From: an uncultured Eubacteriales bacterium
GTDB lineage: Bacteria; Bacillota; Clostridia; Christensenellales; Aristaeellaceae
Direction: 5' to 3'
DNA: 64,000 nt
Assembly (NCBI GenBank): GCA_902790175.1
Contig: CADAQZ010000004.1
Span: 1-64,000 of the forward strand
The translations under genes and the position numbers were made by a program. Below the pieces are notes generated by a model. It was not told where the DNA came from. It saw only the letters and a program-made list of their open reading frames with translations, and made no database searches. Positions 25,932 through 34,296 of this stretch are shown piece after piece (position 1 is the first letter of the stretch; every line of letters begins with the position of its first letter).

Positions 25932-26840
25932 TCAGCGTCCATGCGCGTTTTTGCGCCATTGCGCCGGGGACTTGCCCACGTAGCGCCGGAAGTTGCGGTT
26001 GTAGGTGGCGATGGAGGAAAAGCCCGTCATGCCCGCGATGGTCAGCACGGTCTCGTCCGTGGTGTCCAGCAGGTGCACCGACCGGTTGATGCGGTAGCGG
26101 TTCGGGTACTCCAGCGGGGCCATGCCCATGATGGCGGCGAACACCTTGCGGAAGTAGCTCTCGCTCATCGCGCAGCGGGCGGCGAGGTCCTCCATGCGGA
26201 TCTCCTGCGCGTAGCACTGCGACACGAATTGCAGCGCCGGTTCGATGGCCCGCCGCGCCTCGGCGGAGGCGGGGATGTCCTCCCCCAGGTCCGAGCGCAG
26301 GGCCAGCACGCGCGCCATCAATACGCGCAGCAGCCCGTCCAGCGTCATGTCCGCCAGCGACCGGCAGGCCTGATAGCGCTTGAACATGTGCGACACGACG
26401 GAGCGGATCTCGTCCGCGACGGGGCCGGATTCCACGAACAGCCCGCCCGGCATGCCCGCCAGCGCCTCGCGCGCGCCGCCGCGCAGCCTGGCCGGCGTCT
26501 CCTCCAGGAACGCCGCCTCGTTCACCAGCACGTACTGCCAGTGGTTCAGCGGCGTGCCCTCGTTGTTCTGCACGTGGTCCACGTCCCGGGGCACGACGGC
26601 CACCGAGCCCTCGCGGAAGGCCCAGGTCCTGCCGCCGATGCCCAGGCGGCCCGTGCCGTACAGGCACACGCCGATCTCCATGCAGTTGTGGGTGTGGGGG
26701 CTGTCCAGCACGTACGGCGGATACCACGGCCGGTCCAGCAGCCCCACCAGCGGCTGCGCGCCCAGCTCATAGTCGCGCCGGTGGCTGTTGGGATCGCCGA
26801 CGCCGGTGTGCGCGGCGTCGAAGATGTCAGTATGCTCCAT
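25932..26840 (-). CDS. AraC-family transcriptional regulator
   Basis: This 302-residue protein has an N-terminal cupin-like sugar-binding domain (NCMEIGVCLYGTGRLGIGG) and C-terminal double helix-turn-helix (MEDLAARCAMSESYFRKVF, then TIAGMTGFSSIATYNRNFRR). The start at 26840 is chosen because AGGGAGGA lies 5 bases upstream. Encoded just ahead of the sugar importer and lacZ in the same direction, it most likely activates that operon when the sugar is present. Its 5' end overlaps the upstream gene by 14 bases. Confidence 0.9.
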   Translation of the reverse strand: MEHTDIFDAAHTGVGDPNSHRRDYELGAQPLVGLLDRPWYPPYVLDSPHTHNCMEIGVCLYGTGRLGIGGRTWAFREGSVAVVPRDVDHVQNNEGTPLNHWQYVLVNEAAFLEETPARLRGGAREALAGMPGGLFVESGPVADEIRSVVSHMFKRYQACRSLADMTLDGLLRVLMARVLALRSDLGEDIPASAEARRAIEPALQFVSQCYAQEIRMEDLAARCAMSESYFRKVFAAIMGMAPLEYPNRYRINRSVHLLDTTDETVLTIAGMTGFSSIATYNRNFRRYVGKSPAQWRKNAHGR

Positions 26841-27390
26841 GGCCGTCCTCCCTGACGCGCCCGGGCGCGGCACGGCGCACGCATTTGAGCATCTCCGGCG
26901 ACAGCTCGACGTACGCCTTCACCCGCCGCCCGGCGTCCGCGCCGCTGCCGTCCAGGAACATCACCCAGACGTCCCGGTTGGGATCGTGGGAGGTCAGGTC
27001 GTAGGTGATGCGCTTCGGCGTCAGCGACCGCGTGGCCTCCTCCTCGCCCTCCAACAGCGGCGAGCCCTCCAGCGCCATGATCTTGATCGTCGCCAGATCG
27101 AACTGGGCAAATTCCTCCGTCCTGGGCCGGGACACGAAGCCCGAGACGCGCTGCACGCGCAGCTTCTTCCCCGCCAGCTGGTAGACGAAGGACGTGCGCG
27201 CGATGCCCATGTAGTACCACGCGAACACCAGCGTCGCCACGGCCAGCACGCCCCAGTAGAGCCCGCCGAAGGCCCCGATCACCGTGAACGCCGCCACCGC
27301 GAGGTACAGCAGCGCCCGGATGATCCGCGCCTGCACGGAGATCACCCGCTGGACGTTGTGCGTGCAGCGCATGTCCTCGATCCGCTCCAT
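26827..27390 (-). CDS. two-helix membrane protein of unknown function
   Basis: This 187-residue protein has two adjacent transmembrane segments at about residues 25-65 (ALLYLAVAAFTVIGAFGG, then VLAVATLVFAWYYMGI) followed by a soluble domain that opens with a strand pattern (SFVYQLAGKKLRVQRVSG) seen in DUF6106-like and PH-like membrane proteins. I cannot assign a function. Its end overlaps the start of the AraC gene by 14 bases, so the two are probably co-transcribed and translationally coupled. Confidence 0.7.
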   Translation of the reverse strand: MERIEDMRCTHNVQRVISVQARIIRALLYLAVAAFTVIGAFGGLYWGVLAVATLVFAWYYMGIARTSFVYQLAGKKLRVQRVSGFVSRPRTEEFAQFDLATIKIMALEGSPLLEGEEEATRSLTPKRITYDLTSHDPNRDVWVMFLDGSGADAGRRVKAYVELSPEMLKCVRRAAPGRVREDGHGAY

Positions 27391-27535
27391 ACCGTCGCCT
27401 CCCTTCGGCTATGTCCGCCGTCCGTGCCACCATCTTAGCATACTTGGCCGGATGTGTCCACCTCAATTTGCCGCCTTTGCATTGCGCGGGGCGCCGGGGC
27501 TGTGCTATACTGTTGGCACGAAGGGAGCGATGGAC

Positions 27536-29557
27536 ATGGACGCGCGACGCTTTTCCCACCGGGGCTTCATGCTGGACGTGTGCCGGCACTATATGCCCGT
27601 GGCCGACATCAAAAGGATGCTCGACGCCGCGGCCGTCTGCGGCATGAACCGCATGCACTGGCACCTGACGGACGACCAGGGCTGGCGCATCGAGATCAGG
27701 AAGTACCCGCTTTTGACCGAGGTCGGCGCAAACCGCGGGCCGTCGTACTTTGGCGACGTATCGCCGACGGAAAACAACTGCGGCTTCTACACGCAGGACG
27801 AGATCCGCGACCTGGTGGCCTACGCCCGCGAGCGGGGCGTCGAGATCATCCCCGAGATCGAGATCCCCGGCCACGCCTGCGCGATGCTGGCGGCCTACCC
27901 GCACCTGGGCTGCCGAAGGACCGCGTGGCCCGACTGGACGCCGCGGGACGGCGAGGCGCATTACGCCCACGAAGTGCGCACCGGCGGCGGCATCTTCACG
28001 GACCTCGCCTGCGCGGGCCGGGACGACGCCCTGCGCTTCCTCGAGGACGTGCTGGACGAGGTCGTGGCGCTGTTCCCATTCCCGATGGTGCACATCGGCG
28101 GCGACGAGGCCCCGAAGCTGCACTGGCGGCGCTGCCCGGACTGCCAGGCGCGCATGCGCGCGGAGGGCCTTAGCAGCGAGGACGCGCTGCAGCGCTGGCT
28201 GGTGCTCAAGATCGGCGCGTACCTCGCCGAGAGGGGCCGCGAGACCATCGTATGGAACGACGTGCTGGCGGGCGGGCTCCTGCCCAGCCATTTCATCGTG
28301 CAGCAGTGGATGGGAAGCCACGAGCGGACGCGCGCGTTTTTGCAGGCCGGGGGTCGCGTGATCGTCTCGGACACCGAGAACTACTACTTTGACTACGCCT
28401 ACGGTGAGACGGACGTCTACCACATCTGGAAGCACCCGCTGATCCCCGCGTACGCGCAGGGCTTTGAGGACACCCTGCTGGGCGCGGAGTGCCCGCTGTG
28501 GACCGAGCGCATCACCAACCCCGCGCGGGCGGCGCACATGCTGTTCCCGCGCATGACGGCGGTGGGCCTGCGGCTGAATGGGTTTGAGGCGGACAGCTGG
28601 GAGGCATTCGCCGCCGGGGTGCGCGAGAAGCAGGCGAAGATCGACGCGCTGGGGCTCGTCGGAGCGCCGGAGAGCTGCTGGCACATGACGCCCGAACAGG
28701 CGAAGGCCGACCTGGAGCGCGACGCGGCGATCCAGGACGCGCCGTGCGCGCGGCCCTACGCCGAGTGGACGCGGCGCATGCTCCTGCAGGAGGCGATGGA
28801 GCGTCTGCTCGAACAGATCGACATGCCCGCGCCGTTTGCCGCCGTGGCGCGCGACTGGGCGCTGGGCGACCTGGACGGCGAAGCGGCCCCGCTTCCGGAG
28901 GATCTGCGCGGCGCGGACGAGCTCGCCAGGCAGCTGCTGAAGGCCGTCGAGAACCGGGAGGACGGCCCGTGGCGCGGCATCGGGGAGGACGTCTGGATCG
29001 ACACGATGAAGGCCTACGCCCGCTTCGTGCGCGAGCACTTCGCCTCTTGCGGCGTCTACGGCTTCGACCGCGGCTTCTGGACCGTCCGCCAGCGGGACGC
29101 GCGGCTGTTCCGGCTGGGCGAACTGGAGTACGAGCTGGTACGCGGCGACGACGGCGCGCCCTTGATCTCCCTGCACATTCCCTCCGACGCGAGCCTCGCG
29201 CCGGAAAAGCTGAACGCCTCCGTCGCGCAGGCGCGGGCGTTTATGCGGGCCCACTTTGCCGACTGGGCCGACGCGCCGATGTATTGCGACTCGTGGCTGC
29301 TGTCCCCGGTATTGAGGGACCTGCTGCCACCGGACGCCCGGATCTTGAAGTTCCAGGCCGCGTTCGACCTGACGGAGACAAACCCGGACGCCGACGCCGC
29401 GCTGCAATGGGTGTTCGGGTTGACCGAAGCGCAGAAGGCCGCCGTGCATTTGGAGGAGCTGCCCGAGGACACCACGCTGCGCCGCAACATGAAGGCACGC
29501 CTGCTGGCGGGCGGCAAGGTCGGGGACGCGGCCGGCGTCCTCGCGAGGCCGTTCTGA
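27536..29557 (+). CDS. cytoplasmic beta-N-acetylhexosaminidase, GH20
   Basis: It removes terminal GlcNAc or GalNAc from glycans through substrate-assisted catalysis. The 673-residue protein has the GH20 barrel motifs HWHLTDDQGWRIEIRKYP, GVEIIPEIEIPGH and the catalytic pair Asp190-Glu191 in HIGGDEAP, plus WNDVLAGG. There is no signal peptide, so it acts on imported sugars. Two in-frame ATGs (27530 and 27536) are possible; the second leaves AAGGGAG at the better 8-base distance. An extended -10 (TGC-TATACT, 27503-27511) lies immediately upstream. The last 200 residues form an unassigned C-terminal region. Confidence 0.93.
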   Translation: MDARRFSHRGFMLDVCRHYMPVADIKRMLDAAAVCGMNRMHWHLTDDQGWRIEIRKYPLLTEVGANRGPSYFGDVSPTENNCGFYTQDEIRDLVAYARERGVEIIPEIEIPGHACAMLAAYPHLGCRRTAWPDWTPRDGEAHYAHEVRTGGGIFTDLACAGRDDALRFLEDVLDEVVALFPFPMVHIGGDEAPKLHWRRCPDCQARMRAEGLSSEDALQRWLVLKIGAYLAERGRETIVWNDVLAGGLLPSHFIVQQWMGSHERTRAFLQAGGRVIVSDTENYYFDYAYGETDVYHIWKHPLIPAYAQGFEDTLLGAECPLWTERITNPARAAHMLFPRMTAVGLRLNGFEADSWEAFAAGVREKQAKIDALGLVGAPESCWHMTPEQAKADLERDAAIQDAPCARPYAEWTRRMLLQEAMERLLEQIDMPAPFAAVARDWALGDLDGEAAPLPEDLRGADELARQLLKAVENREDGPWRGIGEDVWIDTMKAYARFVREHFASCGVYGFDRGFWTVRQRDARLFRLGELEYELVRGDDGAPLISLHIPSDASLAPEKLNASVAQARAFMRAHFADWADAPMYCDSWLLSPVLRDLLPPDARILKFQAAFDLTETNPDADAALQWVFGLTEAQKAAVHLEELPEDTTLRRNMKARLLAGGKVGDAAGVLARPF

Positions 29558-29651
29558 GCGCGTTAAACCGACATTATTATATAAACCCCCGCGCGCGCCG
29601 AAAGATGAGGGCGATATCATCCACTTCTAATCGTTCCCTAATCCATTTTTC

Positions 29652-29679
29652 TTGGCATTTCATTTTCGTTCGCTATAAT
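29652..29679 (+). promoter_or_regulatory. promoter of the UBA/DUF4342-like gene
   Basis: -35 TTGGCA, 16-base spacer, -10 TATAAT. Confidence 0.65.
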
Positions 29680-29710
29680 GGGCCCATCAAAACGAACGGA
29701 GGACAAAACC

Positions 29711-30334
29711 ATGACGAACAATGAAATGACCCTGATGATTGCTGAACTGGCCGCGAAGTGCAATGTGACCCAGGAGGAGGCCAAGGCCGCGCTGGAGACG
29801 AGCGATTGGAACAAGCTGACGGCGGCGCAGGCGCTGGAGGACGAGAAGCTGCGCAGGATGCAGGAGCTCGACGAGGTCGCCTCGAACTGCGAAGCCGCCG
29901 AAGCGGTGCAGGACGCGACTGACCAGGCTGCCGAGGGCGACGCCGCGACCGCCCCCGAAGCCGGCGCCGAGGGCGCCGCCGAGGGCGCCGCCGAGGGCGA
30001 TGAGAAGGCCGCCGGGTCTGAAAAGGCCGGGAAGTGCGGCAAGGGCCTCAGGAACCTGGGCGCGCACATCCGCCGCCTGGTGGCCTGCGGCAACCGCAAC
30101 CGCTTTGAGGTGCGGCGCGGCGGCGACGTGATCCTGGCCCTGCCCGTGACCGCGCTGGCGATCCTGATGCTGTGCGCCTTCTGGGCCTGCCTCGTGCTGC
30201 TGGCGATCGGCCTGTTCGCGGGCTGCCGCTACAGCTTCAACGGAAAGGAGCTCGGTCGCGAGAGCGTCAACAGCGCGCTGAGCAAGGCCGCCGACGCCGC
30301 CGAACGGGTGAAGAAGGGCGTCGCAGAGGCCTGA
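29711..30334 (+). CDS. UBA-like and DUF4342-like membrane protein
   Basis: This 207-residue protein starts with a UBA/TS-N-like three-helix domain (NVTQEEAKAALETSDWNKLTAAQAL), then a low-complexity Ala/Glu linker with GAAEGAAEG repeats, then a basic strand-turn (RFEVRRGGDVILALPVTAL) leading into a single long hydrophobic segment. This order matches DUF4342 proteins, whose function is unknown. GGAGG lies 8 bases before ATG 29711. It is a single-gene unit, with its own promoter and a strong terminator. Confidence 0.8.
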   Translation: MTNNEMTLMIAELAAKCNVTQEEAKAALETSDWNKLTAAQALEDEKLRRMQELDEVASNCEAAEAVQDATDQAAEGDAATAPEAGAEGAAEGAAEGDEKAAGSEKAGKCGKGLRNLGAHIRRLVACGNRNRFEVRRGGDVILALPVTALAILMLCAFWACLVLLAIGLFAGCRYSFNGKELGRESVNSALSKAADAAERVKKGVAEA

Positions 30335-30347
30335 TCGGCTTGAGAAA

Positions 30348-30381
30348 CCCCCGCCCGGCACATGCCGGGCGGGGGCTTTTT
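30348..30381 (+). terminator. strong intrinsic terminator
   Basis: CCCCCGCCCGGCA/TGCCGGGCGGGGG with a 2-base loop, followed by CTTTTT. Confidence 0.9.
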
Positions 30382-30527
30382 CTGTCTCTTGGAGGGCGTC
30401 CGCCGCCTTGACTAATTGTTATGGATATGGTAAGATTCAAAAAAGCCTGTTTTTACACAAAATACCGCTTTTTTGCCCCGTTTTCCATCGTTTGAACAGA
30501 TCAAAAAACCAGCGGAGGTGCCCGACC

Positions 30528-31247
30528 ATGAAGCGTTTTCTCGCCATCCTGTTGATCGCCCTTTTCCTCGCCGCCATGCCCGCGGCGCTCGCGGACGACG
30601 TCGTCCTCTCCGACGACGCCTCGGACTTCGTCCTGCTCAGCGAGGCGGTGCCCGACGCCATCCTGGAGATCCGCTACTACTCGACCTACAACTTCGTCGG
30701 CGACCGCATCGACGGCTACGAGGAGCCGCTGGCGCTTTTGACGAAGGAGGCCGCCGAGGCGCTGAAGGCAGTGAGCGACGACCTCGTCGCCCAGGGCTAC
30801 CGGCTCAAGATCTTCGACGCCTATCGCCCGCAGATGGCCGTGACCCATTTCATGAACTGGGCGCTGGATACGGACGACACCCGGATGAAGCCGTACTTCT
30901 ATCCCGAGCTGGAGAAGGACGTGCTGTTCCCCCAGGGCTACATCGCCGAGCACTCCGGCCACAGCCGCGGCAGCACCGTCGATCTGACGCTTTTCGACAT
31001 GACGAGCGAGCGCGAGGTGGACATGGGCGGCACGTTCGACTACTTCGGCGAGCTCTCCCACCCGGACTACACCGGCGTCACCGACGAGCAGTACGCCAAC
31101 CGCATGATTTTGCGCGAGGCCATGCTGGCCCACGGCTTCAAGCCGCTGGACGAGGAGTGGTGGCACTTCACGCTGAAGGACGAGCCCTTCCCGGACACCT
31201 ACTTCACCTTCCCGGTGAACAGTGATTCCGTCCTGCCCGCGGCCTGA
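30528..31247 (+). CDS. secreted VanX/DdpX-type D-alanyl-D-alanine dipeptidase
   Basis: This 239-residue protein has a Sec signal peptide (RFLAILLIALFLAAMPAALA) and the zinc dipeptidase motifs: SGHSRGSTVD with ligands His145 and Asp152, and EEWWHF with catalytic Glu and ligand His213. VanX-type enzymes cleave D-Ala-D-Ala; secreted forms more likely recycle or scavenge peptidoglycan dipeptides. There is no VanH or VanA ligase gene nearby, so a glycopeptide resistance role is not supported. GGAGGTG lies 7 bases before the start. Confidence 0.9.
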   Translation: MKRFLAILLIALFLAAMPAALADDVVLSDDASDFVLLSEAVPDAILEIRYYSTYNFVGDRIDGYEEPLALLTKEAAEALKAVSDDLVAQGYRLKIFDAYRPQMAVTHFMNWALDTDDTRMKPYFYPELEKDVLFPQGYIAEHSGHSRGSTVDLTLFDMTSEREVDMGGTFDYFGELSHPDYTGVTDEQYANRMILREAMLAHGFKPLDEEWWHFTLKDEPFPDTYFTFPVNSDSVLPAA

Positions 31248-31316
31248 CGGCACGGTTTGCTCGGCGGCGCCCGACCGGCATCGCTTGACATTTTCAGCCA
31301 AAATGGGGGGATTCGC

Positions 31317-31964
31317 ATGAAGATCGGCGTCCTTTCGGATACGCACGGCCTGCTTCGCCAGGAGGTGCTCGACCACCTGCGCGGCTCGGACGCCATCCTC
31401 CACGGCGGCGACATCAATAACCAAGGCATCCTGATGACCCTGCAGTCCATCGCGCCGGTCTACGTCGTGCGCGGCAACAACGACCGGGAATGGGCGGAGG
31501 ACCTTCCGCTGGCGCTGGACTTTTCGCTCGGCGGCCTGCGCGTCTGCATGGCGCACAAGAAGCGCGACCTCCCCGCCGACCTCTCCCCCTTCGACCTGGC
31601 GGTCTACGGCCACAGCCACCGCTATGAGGAGGGGCGTCTGGGAAAGACCGTGCTGCTCAACCCGGGCAGCTGCGGCCCGCGGCGCTTCAACCAGCCGATC
31701 ACGATGGCCATCGTCACCATTGCGAACGGGCGGATCGCTGTCCAGCGGATCGACATCGAGCACCGCGACAGGGGCCTGAAGCTCGGGGTCGATCTGAGAT
31801 CCCAGATCGAGACGGTGATGCGGGAGACGGCGAAGGGCCGCCCCGCGCTGGAGATCGCATCCCGGAGGGGCTGGGACGCGGCGCTGGTGGAGCAGATCGC
31901 CCGGCTGTACGTCACCCACCCCGGCGTGACCGCCGACGGCATCATGACAAAGATGGGGGTGTAG
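31317..31964 (+). CDS. YfcE/MJ0936-family metallophosphodiesterase
   Basis: This 215-residue protein carries the calcineurin-like metal motifs in order: SDTHG, HGGD, GNND, then GHSH, with GSCGPRR near the end of the core. These enzymes hydrolyse phosphodiesters in the cytoplasm with two metal ions; the natural substrate is unknown. A C-terminal extension of about 55 residues (LRSQIETVMRETAKGRP onward) resembles a small helical DNA-binding-like tail. The Smr gene starts 2 bases after its stop. Confidence 0.88.
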   Translation: MKIGVLSDTHGLLRQEVLDHLRGSDAILHGGDINNQGILMTLQSIAPVYVVRGNNDREWAEDLPLALDFSLGGLRVCMAHKKRDLPADLSPFDLAVYGHSHRYEEGRLGKTVLLNPGSCGPRRFNQPITMAIVTIANGRIAVQRIDIEHRDRGLKLGVDLRSQIETVMRETAKGRPALEIASRRGWDAALVEQIARLYVTHPGVTADGIMTKMGV

Positions 31965-31966
31965 AG

Positions 31967-32215
31967 ATGAACGATCCCTTCGTCACGATCGACCTGCACG
32001 GGATGATGCGCGCGGACGCCATGCGGGCCATCGACCGCGCGCTGCGCAACGCCGGTCCGATGGTCTACCAGCTTCGCCTGGTGCACGGCTTCCACCGCGG
32101 AACGTCGCTGCGCTCGATGATCCAGGACGAGTACCGCTACCACGAGAAGGTGCTGCGCATCATGCCCGGCGACAATCCCGGAGTGACCATACTCGTCCTG
32201 CGGGAGCTGTATTGA
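31967..32215 (+). CDS. stand-alone Smr-domain protein
   Basis: This 82-residue protein is a minimal Smr domain, with the N-terminal TIDLHGMMRADA and the central LVHGFHRGTSLR motifs. Smr domains bind and sometimes cut nucleic acids (for example the MutS2 C-terminus). The GXXG-like loop here reads HRGTSLR. Placed directly after the phosphodiesterase gene, it probably belongs to the same transcript. Confidence 0.85.
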   Translation: MNDPFVTIDLHGMMRADAMRAIDRALRNAGPMVYQLRLVHGFHRGTSLRSMIQDEYRYHEKVLRIMPGDNPGVTILVLRELY

Positions 32216-32273
32216 CCGGCGCGACCGAGCGCGACAGACACGACTGGACGATTCCGATTCGGGAGGGAAGACG

Positions 32274-34205
32274 ATGGGCGGAGCCGGAGAATTCACGCAA
32301 AAGGTTCGCATCGAGGACGCATTCTGGAGCAAGACCCGCGAGACCGTGCGCCGGGAGGGCATCCCCTACCAGTGGCGGGCGCTGAACGACCTGATCCCGG
32401 GTGCCGCGCCCAGCCGCTGCATGCGCAATTTCAGGGTCGCGTCCGGCAGGGAGCCGGGTGAACACGCGGGCTGCGTGTTCCAGGACAGCGACGCGGCCAA
32501 GTGGATCGAGGGCGCGGCGTTCAGCCTGCGCTGGCACCCCGACCCCGATCTGGAGGCGACCGTCGACGGCGCGATCGACGAGATCGTGGCGGCCCAGCAG
32601 CCGGACGGCTACCTGGACACCTACTACATCATAAACGGCCTGGACGGGCGCTGGACGAACCTCAAGGACAACCACGAGCTGTACTGCGCGGGCCACATGA
32701 TCGAGGCCGCCGTGGCCTATTATCAGACAACCGGCAAGCACAAGCTGCTGGATGCCATGATCCGCTACGTAGACTGCATCGATGGCGTTCTGGGCCCCCA
32801 GGAGGGCAAGCTGCACGGCTATCCCGGCCACCCGGTGATCGAGATGGCGCTGATGCGGCTCTACGGCGTGACGCGCGACGAGAAGCACCTGAAACTGGCC
32901 AAGTACTTCGTGGACCAGCGCGGCCAGCGCCCGCTGTACTTTGCCGAGGAGGACGCGCGCAACCGCAACGCCTTCTACTGGAAGGACAGCTACTTCCAGT
33001 ACCAGTACTACCAGGCGGGCCTGCCCCTCAGGGAGCAAATGGAGGCGCAGGGCCACGCCGTGCGCGCCATGTACCTGTATTCCGGGGCGGCGGACGTGGC
33101 CCGGGAGACGGGCGACACCGAGCTGGCTGAAACGTGCCGCCGATTGTGGAACAGCGCGGTGAAAAAACGCATGTACGTGACCGGCGCGGTCGGCTCGTCC
33201 GAGTACGGCGAAGCCTTCACGTTCGACTACGACCTGCCCAACGACACCGTCTACGGCGAGACCTGCGCCGCCATCGGCCTGGTGTTCTTCGCCCGCCGTA
33301 TGCTGGCGCTCGAGGCGAAGGGCGAGTACGCGGACGTGATGGAGCGCACGCTGTACAACGGCGTGCTCAGCGGCATGCAGCTGGACGGCAAGAAGTTCTT
33401 TTACGTCAACCCGCTGGAGGTACTGCCGGAGGCCAGCCTGAAGGATCAGCACAAGCGCCACGTGAAGGTGGAGCGCCAAAAGTGGTTTGGCCGCGCGTGC
33501 TGCCCGCCGAACATCATCCGCCTGCTGGCCTCGCTGGAGGACTACGTCTGCTCCGTCAGCGGCCGGGACCTCTACCTGCACCTGTACGTAGGCGGCACGG
33601 TCAAGGCCGAGGTGGACGAAAAGCCCGTGCGCCTGCGCGTCGATACGGACTACCCCTGGAACGGCGCGGTGCGCGTGACCGTCGAGACGGGCGCGGCGTT
33701 CGCGCTGAAGCTGCGCCTGCCGGGCTGGTGCCGCAGTTGGAGCCTCGCGCTCAACGGCGCGCCCGTCCAGGCCGAGCCCGCGGACGGCTATATCGCGCTG
33801 GAGCGCGCATGGAGCACGGGCGACGCGGTGGAACTCGCGCTCGACATGCCCGCGACGCTGGTGAGGGCCAACCCGCGCGTGTACGAGGACGCCGGGAAGG
33901 TCGCCGTAACGCGCGGCCCGCTCGTGTACTGCCTGGAGGAGGCGGACAACGGGCCCGGCCTGCACATGGTTCGGCTCGGCGAAACAACGCCGGAGGAATT
34001 CCAGGCGCGATGGATGCCGGACAAGCTGGGCGGCATCGTGGAGCTTCAGAGCCCCGGCGCGCGCGAGAGCGACGCCGGATGGGGCGACGCGCTCTACAGC
34101 GGCGACATCGCCATTGAAAGCGTCCCCACAAAACTCACGTGGATCCCCTACTACGCCTGGGCGAACCGCGGCCCGGGCGAAATGCGCGTCTGGGTGCGCC
34201 GCTGA
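32274..34205 (+). CDS. beta-L-arabinofuranosidase, GH127
   Basis: This 643-residue cytoplasmic enzyme removes beta-L-arabinofuranose, found in plant extensin and arabinogalactan side chains. It shows the GH127 cysteine-zinc site: Glu329 and Cys331 in YGETCAAIG, and Cys409-Cys410 in RACCPPN, where the first of the pair is the nucleophile. The GEAFTFDYDLPND segment contains the predicted acid/base Glu. The domain order is an alpha/alpha barrel then two beta-sandwiches. No signal peptide; GGAGGGAAG precedes the ATG. Confidence 0.94.
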   Translation: MGGAGEFTQKVRIEDAFWSKTRETVRREGIPYQWRALNDLIPGAAPSRCMRNFRVASGREPGEHAGCVFQDSDAAKWIEGAAFSLRWHPDPDLEATVDGAIDEIVAAQQPDGYLDTYYIINGLDGRWTNLKDNHELYCAGHMIEAAVAYYQTTGKHKLLDAMIRYVDCIDGVLGPQEGKLHGYPGHPVIEMALMRLYGVTRDEKHLKLAKYFVDQRGQRPLYFAEEDARNRNAFYWKDSYFQYQYYQAGLPLREQMEAQGHAVRAMYLYSGAADVARETGDTELAETCRRLWNSAVKKRMYVTGAVGSSEYGEAFTFDYDLPNDTVYGETCAAIGLVFFARRMLALEAKGEYADVMERTLYNGVLSGMQLDGKKFFYVNPLEVLPEASLKDQHKRHVKVERQKWFGRACCPPNIIRLLASLEDYVCSVSGRDLYLHLYVGGTVKAEVDEKPVRLRVDTDYPWNGAVRVTVETGAAFALKLRLPGWCRSWSLALNGAPVQAEPADGYIALERAWSTGDAVELALDMPATLVRANPRVYEDAGKVAVTRGPLVYCLEEADNGPGLHMVRLGETTPEEFQARWMPDKLGGIVELQSPGARESDAGWGDALYSGDIAIESVPTKLTWIPYYAWANRGPGEMRVWVRR

Positions 34206-34217
34206 CGCCCTTTTGGC

Positions 34218-34246
34218 TGGACACGGCCCGGCATCCATGCTATAAT
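34218..34246 (+). promoter_or_regulatory. promoter of the 1315-residue GGDEF/EAL gene
   Basis: -35 TGGACA, 17-base spacer, extended -10 TGC-TATAAT, about 50 bases before the start. Confidence 0.65.
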
Positions 34247-34296
34247 AGAATTGTTAAGAAATACATATTCGCGACCATATACGAGGAGAGCCGCTT

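Noticed and set aside
26546..29620. A 1024-codon minus-strand frame opposite the GH20 gene
   Set aside because: Shadow of a recognised glycoside hydrolase; no motif of its own.
1..31247. Glycopeptide resistance cluster (VanRS-like pair and VanX-like enzyme)
   Set aside because: They are 29 kb apart, there is no VanH or VanA-type ligase, and the VanX-like protein is secreted.
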